Below are positions 21,589 through 33,430 of a stretch of 64,000 bases of DNA, one piece after another (within the stretch, counting starts at the first letter, position 1; each line of letters begins with the position of its first letter). The notes below the pieces were generated by a model that did not search any database, was not told the DNA's origin, and saw only the letters and a list, made by a program, of their open reading frames with translations. Position numbers and translations under genes: made by a program. The stretch comes from Theobroma cacao (lineage: Eukaryota; Streptophyta; Magnoliopsida; Malvales; Malvaceae): contig NC_030851.1 in NCBI RefSeq assembly GCF_000208745.1, forward strand, positions 36,801,240 through 36,865,239. The letters run 5' to 3'.

Positions 21589-24500
21589 ATGGCACAATCC
21601 CTAGAGTTGTTGTTGATCCAATTCTTAATGCCAGATAACGATGCAAGGAGGCAAGCGGAGGAGCAAATTAAGAGATTGGCAAAGGATCCGCAAGTGGTCC
21701 CGGCTCTGGTTCATCACCTCCGCACCGCCAAGACGCCCAACGTCCGCCAGCTCGCCGCTGTCCTCCTCCGTAAGAAGATCACTGGACACTGGGCTAAGCT
21801 TCCTCATCAGGTTAAGCAACTTGTCAAGCAGTCCCTCATCGAAAGTATCACAATGGAACACAGGTTCATTATACAATTTCCATATGTCTTCTTTATTTCT
21901 TTATTTTTTTTAATTTTTATGGTGTAATTGAATTTTGTTGAATTTTTGGCAGTGCACCAGTGAGGCGAGCCAGCGCCAATGTAGTGAGTATAATTGCGAA
22001 ATACGCGGTTCCAGCTGGAGAGTGGCCTGATCTTCTTTCGTTTCTGTTTCAATGTAGTCAGAGTCCGCAGGAGGATCATCGAGAAGTAAGTTTTTGGGTT
22101 TTAGTTTCGGGAAGTTGATTAAGTATGTTACATTGCTATAAACTTATGCTAAATAATAATTCTCTTAGCGTATAAAAAGAATCAATAACACAGAAGCTTA
22201 TAACATTAAGGATATGTGTGTTTATTTATTGGGTTGAGCTTGGCGTGTTTACCTATTATATTCAAAGCTAAAGTTGAGCCACGTATCCGATTGATCCCAG
22301 GCTGTTCAGTGTTCAGTATTAACATGACTTGGTATAGCACTAGTTTTTTGCCGCTGTGTGAACAGTCAAATTCCTGCAGTAGGAAGTCATATAGGAGCTT
22401 CATTGAAGTTCATTGTTTGATATCAATATACTTACCTAACTGGACACCTGCACTCACATGGTGTTGTACTTAATCATGTCTTCATATTTGTATCATTTTG
22501 GCTTAGCAGTGAGCCTTACATAGTAACCAGCTTTCGTAGATGCTAGCAGCGCTCATTTCCTCTTCTGTCCTTCAATTCATCAATTTCTGTTTTACGGACT
22601 AACAAATGCATTTGTCTGCTTCTGGTGATATTAGGTGGCATTGATCCTTTTCAGCTCTTTGACTGAAACAATAGGGAGCACTTTTAGACCACATTTTGCA
22701 GAGTTGCAAGCACTTTTACTCAAATGCTTACAGGATGAGACAAGCAATCGTGTCAGAGTTGCTGCTCTTAAGTAATAATTACTCCTCTTTCTTTTGTTCC
22801 CTCTTGACTCTTTTGGTGATCTTGTCGGTGGTTAAGAAATAACTGTTTGCGATTTATTTACAAGACATTTTTTTTTGTCAGGGCAGTGGGGTCGTTTCTT
22901 GAATTCACAAATGACGGGGCTGAAGTGGTGAGTTTGTATGCTTGTTGCTTAACTAGAAATTCTATCTGTTTTGAATCATAATAACGTATCATTTACATCT
23001 TGTAAATAATCTGTCTGCTGCATACTATTTTACAGTTATCCACCTGCGTATCTTTTGATTATGCAGTCTGTTTAAGTGTTTTTGTTGTAAACATGTTTGT
23101 TTCCTGTGCTTGGTGAATTTTTTGAGAATGCTGTACTTTGCTTTCCAAAATAGAATAAGGGTTGCAAAAGGACTGATTTGTGCTTATGCAGAAAGGATAT
23201 TTGCTAATCAGAATCTTCTCCAGGAATTACTTCTTTTTGCCATTGTATGAAACTTGACTAATATATTTCAGTTAATGGATGCGATCTATAAGCTCAAGTT
23301 TCATTCTTTTAATTCCTTTTACACAAATAATTGATGAAGTATTACAATTGTTGAAAAAATTTTAAGGCAACACATTTGATAAAAGTCACCGATGAGATGA
23401 AAGCAAAAGATAAAGGGAGTTTGAAGAAATATTCTACTTTGTTTGTAATATTTAATGACAGAAGGGAATTGAGAAGGTGAACTTCCTTTGGATCGGGGGA
23501 ATCTGAAAATATATGATCTTAAAATTAAGAATTTTTTGCATGGACCAATCTGTCCCTAACCTTATGTCAACCTTATTAATAGGGCTGTTCACCATTCGGT
23601 TCAAATTGAAAATTGAATAAGCCAACTGGTTTGTTTAAAGGGTAAAATACACTTACCCCCTCGACTTTCGACCATAATTACACTTGAGTCCATTAGTTTT
23701 CAGAATGAACACTTTGCCCCAAAAGAATATTTTTGCTGGATACATAAGTCTTGCTATTAGTCAACCATCAATATTTTGTTAGTTTGATGATGTGGCAATA
23801 TTTTTAGGATAATTTGGCCCTTCATTAATTTTAAAAATTATCATATAAATTATAATTTTTAATATTAAATTTTTTTCTCATTTTCAAAAAAAAAAAATCT
23901 TTCTATCAGCCACCTGAGGCCGGCAGCGCTCCCCAAGGGAACACCAGCTCAATCGGGGCTCCCCAAGGGTGGGGAGCAGCAGATCTAGCGCTCCCCAGGG
24001 AGGTCAATCTGGGCCTCCCCAAGGGAGCGCATGGTTCTCCCCAAGGGAGCCCAGGGAGATCCAGCCATTGTAAGGGAGTGCCGTTGGCTGGCCTGGAGAA
24101 GAGTGGAAAAAAGAAAGGCATTTTAGACATTGCACATTTAGACATTAATGCTGTTTACATGTTTGGGGCGGAGTGTTCATTTTGAAAACTAATGGACCCG
24201 CGTGTGATTTTGGTCAAAAGTTGAGGGAGTCGGTGTATTTTACCTTTATTTAAATGTTATTGATGAAAATTAGGTGAATAATATAGTTATATATGCATGA
24301 AACTCAGCCCAACTGAATTCTGATTAAAGCTTAGTTGGGTGGAGTTGAGCACAATGGGTGGGACATTCATTTTCCATCCCTGTAGCGGCAAATTGTCCAT
24401 TTTGTACAGATTTATTCAGTATGATCTGTTTGGCAATATCAGGTCTGCTTAGTAGTTGCTTCTGTTTCAACCAGTTACCATCCACACATAGGTCTTCCAG

Positions 24501-27500
24501 TAATCTGATTCTAAGGCATATCTCGTTCCTTGGTAATTGTTTATTTCTGCTTTAACAGTTTTTATACATATTTTAATAAAAAAGAACAAGGTCAAGCAAT
24601 TTTGCATTAAGTATTTGGCTAATTATCATGCAGGTTAAGTTTCGGGAGTTCATTCCTAGCATTTTAAATGTATCAAGACAATGCCTTGCTGCTGGTGAGG
24701 AGGATGTTGCTATTATTGCATTTGAAATTTTTGATGAACTTATCGAGTCTCCTGCACCACTTCTTGGGGATTCTGTTAAATCCATTGTACAGTTCTCCCT
24801 TGAAGTTAGCTCGAGCCAGAATTTGGAATCAAACACTCGCCACCAGGTGAGAAAAGATGGTTCCTTTCCTAATTATACTTAACTTGTTATTATTAATTAG
24901 ATATAGTCAATTAGTCATAATGGGTAATTCTGTCACAGGCTATGGCTGTGTTCCATTCATTCATGTCTCTGTTTTTGGTTTTGTGTTCTACATCTTTACT
25001 TATTTTCTGTTGTTTAATTTGTCAGGCTATTCAAATAATTTCGTGGCTGGCTAAGTACAAAGCCAATTCCCTAAAAAAGCAGAAGCTTGTCACACCTATT
25101 CTGCAAGTAATGTGCCCTTTGCTAGCAGAATCATCCAATGTTGATGAAGATGATGATCTTGCTCCTGATCGGGCTGCTGCAGAAGTTATTGACACAATGG
25201 CCTTGAATCTCTCAAAGCATGTCTTTCCCCTTGTTTTTGAGTTTGCTTCTCTAAGCAGTCAGAATGCAAATCCTAAGTTTAGGGAGGCTGCTGTCACAGC
25301 TTTAGGTGTTGTTTCAGAGGGTTGTGCGGAGTTGATGAAGGATAAGTTGGAACCTGTTCTTCAGATCGTCTTAGGGGCAATGAGGGACCCAGAGCAAATG
25401 GTTAGAGGGGCTGCCTCGTTCGCATTGGGCCAATTTGCAGAACATTTGCAGCCTGAAATTATATCTCATTATGCAAGTGTTCTTCCCTGCATTCTCAATG
25501 CTCTGGAGGATGTGTCTGATGAAGTGAAGGTACATAGACAGAAAGTTCTAAGTTTGTTGTGTAAATCACTTTTTAGTTGATTATATGTACATGCATGCTT
25601 GCATGTAAATGTTTGTACTTATATATTTTTCTGTAATATTTATAAGCATTGTATACTTCCTCTTTTTACAGGAAAAGTCATATTATGCTTTGGCAGCTTT
25701 TTGTGAAGATATGGGTGTGGAAATCCTACCTTTTCTTGACCCCTTAATGGGAAAGCTACTGGCTGCCCTCCAAAATAGTTCCCGTAATTTGCAAGAAACG
25801 TGCATGGTAAGCAAATATATCTATATATTCCCTCTTTCATCTTAAAAAGAAAGAAAACATGCACAGGCAAACACAGATGCCTAAGCTGAGATTCAGAAGT
25901 CAAATGGAGAGTTGAGGATATGAGATAATGCCAGTTGAATATAATTGAAGTCTTCAAACATTGTGTTTAAGGTGATTGAAGAATTATTCTTGTAATCTAA
26001 TATTTATTTTTAATATTGGTGCAGTCTGCAATTGGTTCTGTTGCAGCTGCTGCGGAGCAAGCTTTCTTCCCATATGCTGAAAGGGTTCTGGAGTTGATGA
26101 AAGTATTTATGGTGCTCACCAATGATGAGGATTTGCGTGCTCGGGCTAGAGCTACGGAGCTTGTTGGAATTGTTGCAATGTCTGTTGGAAGAACAAGGAT
26201 AGATCCAATTTTACCTGCTTTCGTAGAAGCTGCAATTTCTGTAATTACACTGTCTTTTTCTTTTAAGTATCTTAGCATGAATCCTATATGTGTTGAATTA
26301 TGCTTGCTATCACCATAGGGTTTTGGATTAGAATTCAGTGAGCTTCGGGAGTACACTCATGGATTCTTCAGCAATGTTGCAGAAATTATGGATGACGGCT
26401 TTGTGAAGGTGTGCTTGGGTTTCAATTAAACTTCTGCTGTCCTTTGCTTGGTCTCTGCATTGATTTCAGTTTTATTTTATGGGCAGTATCTTCCTCATGT
26501 TGTACCCCTGGGATTTTCATCCTGCAACCTTGATGATGGGTCTGCGGTGGACATTGATGAGTCTGATGATGAGAATATTAATGGTTTTGGTGAAGTTTCA
26601 TCGGATGATGAAGCTCATGATGAACCAAGAGTTAGAAATATCAGTATAAGAACAGGTGTATTGGACGAAAAGGCAGCTGCAACTCAAGCTCTTGGTTTAT
26701 TTGCCCAGCATACTAAACATTCTTATGCTCCGTATCCTTGTACTGTTTGATTTATTTATTTTTTGATCAATTTTTTATTTTATTCTGATATTAAAACTGT
26801 TTTATTCAAAACCAACTCACAGTATAGCTGGTTTTAGTCTTTTACGGTTTGGTAATTTACTTTCTGAAAAAGATCTGTCATGGTATTAAAGTTTTTGGCT
26901 TTCAAAATGTCGACCATACAACATATTAAAGTTTTAGATTCTTTAGTGGCCCCCAGTGTGAACGTAAATGGTAATAAAAAATGGTAGGTTCCTGTCTACT
27001 CTTTGAGTTCTTTAATTGTTCTAAGCTATTTGGAGGAATCACTGAAGATTTTGGTGAGACATTCAGGGTATTTCCATGAAGATGTTCGGCTTCAGGCAAT
27101 CATTGCTTTGAAACGTGAGTACCAACTACATGCTTGTGATATGGTTATGTAATACACTGCAATCCAATCATATTGTCAACATTTATGGTCATCATAGATG
27201 GTGAAAATTATTTATGGATGTCGTCATTAAATACTCTTCTACTTACAAAAAATAAAAGAACCTTAGTCTACAGCAATTAATATTTTTGTATTCATGGCAT
27301 AGCCTATAGCTGGTTTTCTTTTGTTCTGGCAATTAATCTTGTTTTGCCTTTTGCCCTCTACCATGGCTGCATCACAAATTGCTCTCAGCCCCTCTCATTC
27401 CCTTAAGATGTGCATGCAAAAATCTAGTAATAACTGGCACCATTATGGTGAGGGTGGGAGGGAGAGGGAGATCTGGTACAAAAAGTAAATGAAGTGCCAT

Positions 27501-30500
27501 TGTGGTTGACATAATGCTTTTGCATGTCTGGAGAAGCTCATTATCAAGTTCATATTTGAAGCAGGATGCTCATTGTACAGATTTGACATTTAGTTTTTTT
27601 TATTGTAGCTCACTGTTTACCATATGCAAGATTCAATCTTGCTGCATTTGGCGGACTATTAAATATCTCTTATATTTAGGTATTTATCTTATACGAATCT
27701 CACTGTTAACTTTTGTTGATGATCGAAATTACAGATATTTTGACAGCGGCACATGCAATCTTTCAGTGTCAAAATGTGAGTTATAGTGGCTCTTTTTGTT
27801 TTCCTTCCCCTTTATAATTTCCCCCCCTCTTTTCTTTTTGCTTCATTAACATCTCTAGTGGACCCTTTTCTTAGGTTAGAAGGAGAGGGGTGGGTAGATG
27901 CTCCGGTTATTAAGCTTTCTGTAGAATGATCAATTATTATTGAATACAAAGGAATAATTCTACTTTTAAGTGATATGACCAATAGTTGTGGCTTTGATTT
28001 TGATCTATTCCAATTTAATTTAGAATTTTGTATGCTAAACTTGGCAGCCTTTGTGTACAATATGCATGTATTAAATTCACCCAATGGTCCTTCACACATG
28101 CTTGTAGTTGTCAAAGCTCCTCTTTAGATTGGTAAATTTGTTTTATAAGCTAATTGGTTGAGCAACACAATCATGCACACGTAGACACATGTTGATGTAG
28201 TCGAAAGGTTTAGGCCAATTAAAACTCAACAATTAGGGCTAGAATAGGGTTGATTGTGTTGGAACAATAAAAAGATAATTGGATTTTCAAAAAAACCTCT
28301 TGAATAAATATTCAAAATAACAAAAGATGATAATAATAATCTTCTACCTAAGATACCTATTTATAATAGTTAAGATAAATCCTAATCAAATAGTTATTCT
28401 AATCCTAAATAAAGACTTAAAGTACTAAAATTCTAATAAAGATAGGAAAAAGAATCTCAAACTAAACAAAATAAAGAAAATAAAATCCTAAGCTAACGAA
28501 AATACTAAATAAAATAAAATTCTTGATGCGCCTGCATCACATGTGCATATGCAGAGAAGAGTGTGTACTTAAACTGACATAGACTAAAGACAGCAGGGTG
28601 CTCATGCATGCATGTATTTACATATGTATGTAGTGTGCATGCATATACCCAGAGAATTGGTGACTGCATACACTGCTAATATGAGTTTAACGTTTTTTGC
28701 TATGCAGGATGGGTCAATGAAGGCAAAAGAAGTTCTTGGTATTTACTGTTAACTGTTTACATCTATGCTTCTCCTGGTTTGCATTGGTACTAGAGTTTGG
28801 ATTAAGTTCATTCATTTTGTAGATACGGTGATGAATATCTATATCAAGACTATGACTGAAGATGATGACAAGGAAGTTGTTGCCCATGCTTGTATGAGCA
28901 TAGCTGATATAATTAAGGATTATGGGTATATGGCTCTAGAGCCTTGTAAGTAGTTGGCTGCTCGCTCTTAAGAATCCTTGGCACAAAAATGTTTCAGATT
29001 GAGATGAAATATTTTTTTGTCAGTTTTATTCTCATTTTATCTGGTATTTCAGATATGTCACAGCTTGTGGATGCAACATTGACATTGCTTCGAGAGGAAT
29101 CAGCTTGTCAGCAATTGGAGAATGGGAGTGATATTGATGATGATGATGATGCTGAACATGATGAAATTCTTATGGATGCAGTTTCCGACCTTTTACCTGC
29201 ATTTGCTAAGTCAATGGGTTCTCTCTTTGCTCCTATATTTGCAAAACTATTTGAACCTCTGATGAAATTTGCGGTGGGTTGTAGTAGTTGAGTACGAAGT
29301 TTTGATTTCTATAATTAGCATCTTATATTTGTTTGTTGGCAAGTGCAGAGAGCTTCATGCCCTCCACAAGATCGAACTATGGTGGTTGCTTGTCTTGCTG
29401 AAGTTGCGCAAGATATGGGTGCTCCAATTGCAAGCTATATTGATGTAATTTAATCAAAGTGTTGAATTGTTTAGGCTTTGTTTGGTTCTTGCTTTTATTA
29501 TGTGATTTTTGTTGCCTAAAATATTGCCATAAAGCAAAAGTGAAGTATAGCAAACAAAATGATGACCAAAAAATGAACAAATGAATAAAATGCGATGCTA
29601 ATTTTTACATTAATTGGTTTGTATAAATATCATGCATTTTGTTATAAAATGTTACAATTTTAATTTTAATTCTTGAAAAGTATTGTTTAGTTCTGTATCC
29701 AAACATAGTTTTGCTTCCTGCTTTCAGAAGCAAAAAGCAAGTAGCAAAGGCTACAACTGGATGATGGCAGTCAATTTGATGTCTTTGTTGGTTTTCAACA
29801 TATGCTGCAGTCTGCTGAAACTTTTTTCCATTTTTCAGAGACTGATGCCCTTGGTGCTTAAAGAGCTAGCATCGTCATCAGCAACAAATAGAAGGAATGC
29901 TGCATTTTGTGCCGGAGAGCTGGCCAAAAATGGGGGAGAGTCAACTTTGAAGTATCCTTTTCCAGCACATGCCCTCACCTTAACCTCCCTTGCCCTCACC
30001 CACTATTCTTCCCTGGTTTTCGATGTTTTAAAATGTGTTTTCATTGTGTCTTGCTGATTTCTAGAGACTATTTTTTACGTTATTGTCTTCAAACTATGAT
30101 AAATATTAAAATTGATTAGCGTTATGTCATTGTTTTACACATTCTCCACAATTTTCCATTCCTCACTGTAGCTTTTTCCACTCATCAATAATAGATATTA
30201 CACTGATATACTGCGAGGGCTTTACCCATTATTTGGGGATTCTGAGCCAGATGATGCTGTCAGGGATAATGCAGCTGGTGCTGTTGCAAGGATGATAATG
30301 GTGCACCCACAATCCATCCCATTGAACCAGGTTAATCTTGCCTGTTTCCAACTTCTTTTCTTGTTCTACAACATCTCTCCATTCTGCCCCAATGCCTAAG
30401 TTTTGATGTCTTCTGATTATAACTTGGCTACATTTCTCAGGTTCTTCCTGTCTTTTTGAGAGTTCTTCCACTAAAAGAAGATCATGAGGAGTCCATGGCT

Positions 30501-30899
30501 GTTTATAATTGTGTCTCTATGCTTGTTTTATCGTCCTATCCCCAGGTATTTATCTAATTCCTTACCAGGATGGCAAACTTGATAAAATTAATAATATATG
30601 TCAATTGAGAGTTTCATTGAACATCTATGGTTCTTGATCTTTATTTCAGAAGTGATAGTCTTTGTTGATTTTGTTTCCCCCTGGTATATGCAAAGCAGAT
30701 ACTCTCTCTTGTCCCTGAGTTGGTAAATATTTTTGCTCAAGTTCTGGTGTCTCCAGAGGAAACTTCGGAAGTTAAAGCTCAAGTAGGAAGGGCTTTTTCT
30801 CACCTAATTTCACTTTATGGACAAGAGATGCAACCCTTACTGAGCAATCTTCCACCTGCACATGCTAATGCCCTTGCTGCATTTGTCCCGAGCAGCTGA
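21589..30899 (+). CDS. IMB4: Importin-beta family nuclear transport receptor (importin-4/IMB4 type), 20 exons
   Basis: Karyopherins of this family carry cargo through the nuclear pore under Ran control. Exons: 21589-21863, 21953-22085, 22635-22771, 22882-22927, 24634-24846, 25026-25529, 25672-25806, 26025-26240, 26319-26408, 26487-26731, 27026-27114, 27735-27775, 28708-28738, 28823-28945, 29053-29273, 29349-29444, 29839-29951, 30195-30330, 30441-30545, 30699-30899. All introns are GT-AG. The exons total 3150 bp, an open frame of 1049 residues, near the size I recall for Arabidopsis IMB4 (At4g27640). The N-terminus (ARRQAEEQIKRLAKDPQ, then RQLAAVLLRKKI) is the importin-beta N domain. HEAT-like helical repeats follow, with acidic loops (VDIDESDDENINGFGE; DIDDDDDAEHDE). 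Exons 4, 12 and 13 are tiny (46, 41 and 31 bp). Intron 4 holds a MITE. It appears intact. Confidence 0.92.
23640..24244. mobile_element. MULE-type MITE, copy 3, inside importin intron 4
   Basis: The ends read GGGTAAAATACACTTACCCC on the left and GGTAAAATACACCGACTCCC inward from the right, nearly perfect inverted repeats. Flanks are TTGTTTAAA (23631-23639) and TTATTTAAA (24246-24254), a 9-bp duplication with one mismatch. The GC-rich cassette (23900-24065) repeats CTCCCCAAGGGAGC. Of the three copies this has the best-preserved termini and is probably the youngest. It lies in the same orientation as copy 1. Confidence 0.88.
27776..28707 (+). other. Importin intron 12, 932 bp, between two tiny exons
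   Basis: This intron separates exons of 41 and 31 bp. Its second half (28190-28540) is AT-rich and looks like a fragment of a dispersed repeat rather than unique intron sequence; no family could be named. No ORF of interest lies inside. Confidence 0.4.
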
Positions 30900-32570
30900 T
30901 ATCTGATCACTTGAGCTCTAAATGTTTCTTTGACAAAGAAAAAGGTCTATCCCTATTTTTCGCTGAGAGAGGTGAGACCCAGAATGCTTGGATATGATCA
31001 TTTTTCAAGTCATGTTTGGCATGTAGGAAAAATATTACTATTTATGGAGCTCGGCTCAAATGCTATCAAATTGTACTGAATCAATTATCTTGTTACTGAT
31101 TTTAAAAAAGGCTGATACATATACACATACACATGCCCATACATACATATGTATTTATCCATATGGATATGTATGTCTATATATACATACTATATCGGTA
31201 TAGATATGTACATACATAGATAGGCGCGTACATACATATGAATGTATCTATTAGATATGCATGTCTATATGTATGTATGCATGTATCTGTACATATATGT
31301 GTGTTATGTAAATTTCCTTTGATTGTCTTTTACCATTTTCTTAGTCTTTTAGGGTTTTATCTGACTGGGTGGGCTGAAACCTGGTTTTGAAGAAACCTGG
31401 GTCGAGAGAACCATCTGACTTAGAGACCTTGTCAGGATCCAGTTCAACTGGTTAAATAGAAAGGGTGCTCCCTGCTCCATCTTGAAAAGCAAAAGATATC
31501 AACAATTTTTGACGGTTTAGGGAACTACTATATGATATATGGATATTCTGAGATGAGGCAAAAATTTTTAGCCTAGTTGGCAAAAAGGGTCTTAAGTCTT
31601 TAATTTATTGTTTATCGCTGATCAAAATATAGATAAATACATTCAACAAAGAACTATCGTTCTTGATGGCAGATTTTTGTACATACATTTATATCTGTAC
31701 ACAAAGAAATCCAAAACATAAAATGAAACACACAGTGGTATTGATATTGTAATGTCAATACAAAGACAGAAATTCTTAGTTAACATTTGACAACTTTGCC
31801 CAGCCTTGGAGCTGATAGAAACGGATTGCATTATATGATATTATATATATTATTTCTCAATTTTTGCTCACAAATCAATATTTGAAAACCTTAGAAAGTG
31901 AATGAGTACTGTTGACATGCTTTGAGTATCAAAGCCTTTATTATGGTGTTCTAGCTGGTTTGAGTAAGATATTGAATCATGTATACTTATTATTTCAGGT
32001 ATTTTTGTCCTACTCCTTCCAGTGCTGCCTCCATTTTCCGGTTTGGAGATGCTGCTTGTCCTTTTTCCTTTGACGAGCATACTTGTGTGTGCATCTGCAT
32101 CGGTGATTGCATGCATGTAATGTATATTGTTTTCTTGAACCATTTTCTCATGACATTAATTCTTTTTTAATAAAAAAAAATTTTGAATGCTATGTCATAT
32201 AGTTTGTTTACTTCTTGAGGTTGGGTGATTATAGTTGGTTACAAGGTTTTGACGTTCGCAAGTTTGTGCTTTATGTTGTTGTATAGGAGAATGGAGCTTT
32301 TATCACAACATGTATGAAGATACACTTTTTTTTTGGAAGTATTTAAATGAATCGGGTGGTTGAGTCAATAATTGGTTACAGATAACTGTTTTCTTTCTTT
32401 CTTTCTTTCTTTTTCACACTTCAATAATTTTTCTTTTATCTTGCAAGAAAAATGTTAGTAATGCATGAATATTCATAAATCTTTGTTGTATCCTAACTTG
32501 CTTTATGCGTATGCCAATATATGTCAGACTCCATTTTATTCGAAGTACTATTTGCAATGATTTTAATGTA
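30900..32570. other. Downstream of the importin gene, with a TATG/CATA microsatellite
   Basis: There is no gene. The 3' UTR probably lies in the first few hundred bases. 31110-31310 is a degenerate ATGTATGTA/TACATACATA tract, a simple repeat that can form hairpins. A (TTTC)n tract lies near 32393-32412. 31600-32200 is unremarkable. Confidence 0.5.
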
Positions 32571-33430
32571 CATTTGTTTCGCGGAATAGATTGAAATGTA
32601 ATAGAATAAGATAGAAATAGAATTGAAATGTTATTATATAATTTGATTGATGTAACAGAATAATATAAGAATTGTTATTATAATATATTATAATTTTTTG
32701 ATTGGTGAAAATAATTTTAAATTAATAAAAGAATAAGTGATAAAAAGATAAAAATACTTTTTATTATAATGTATGATTATTTATTTTTGTTATATTTTAA
32801 AATATTAAAAATTAATAATTTATTTATAATTTAAATATTATTATGATTAAAATATTAAATATTTTAATTACTTTTTTAATTTAAAATATTAATTTTTTAT
32901 AATATATAATTAAAAACTTAAACTTTTATTTTAATTGTTTTTCTTTTTTTTTTTTATCATTTGCTTGTCCTCTTTGTTGGTCGACCATCAGAGATGTGGT
33001 CAACTTAACAGTGTTTCAATCTGGGCTTTTTATGGTCGAATCTAGTCATTAAGGCATCAGATCGGTACTTTCCATGATCAGATCGGTATTTTTCATGATC
33101 AGATTTGGTCGTGAAGTGTCAAATTCAACCAAGGATTTAGTTAAGAAGTGCCAAATTTAGTGTTTTCCTTAACCAATTGTAGTCGTAACACCAGATTTGG
33201 TATTTTCTTGGTCAATCTAGATGAAGAGTCATAGATTCGACCCTAATAAGGTTGTTGTCGTCGTTGTCGCTTTTGCCCTTTTTCGAGAGTGAGTGGAAGA
33301 TTAGAGAGAGGAGAAAGGCAAAGCTGAAAAGGAGGAAAAGAGAGAAAAAAAAAGAATGTTTCGAATGTTTGGTTGGGGAAATGGCCTCTATTCTCAAGTA
33401 ACATTTGTTCTTTCATTTGGTTGTCAAATG
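32571..33430 (+). mobile_element. Non-autonomous element, family A, copy I
   Basis: The left part (GGAATAGATTGAAATGTAAT, then AGAATAAG) resembles 33520-33640. The middle (32980-33260) carries repeated GATCAGAT and GGTC motifs. The right part (33280-33430) reads GTGAGTGGAAGATTAGAGAG, then AAGGCAAAGCTG, then TTGGTTGGGGAAATGGCCTC. The same order appears, reverse-complemented, from 37860 to 37716 and then from 34560 to 34080. No coding sequence was found and the superfamily is unknown. Confidence 0.55.

Noticed and set aside
23906..24145. Antisense ORF of 79 residues in the importin intron
   Set aside because: It lies wholly in the GC-rich cassette of a MITE.
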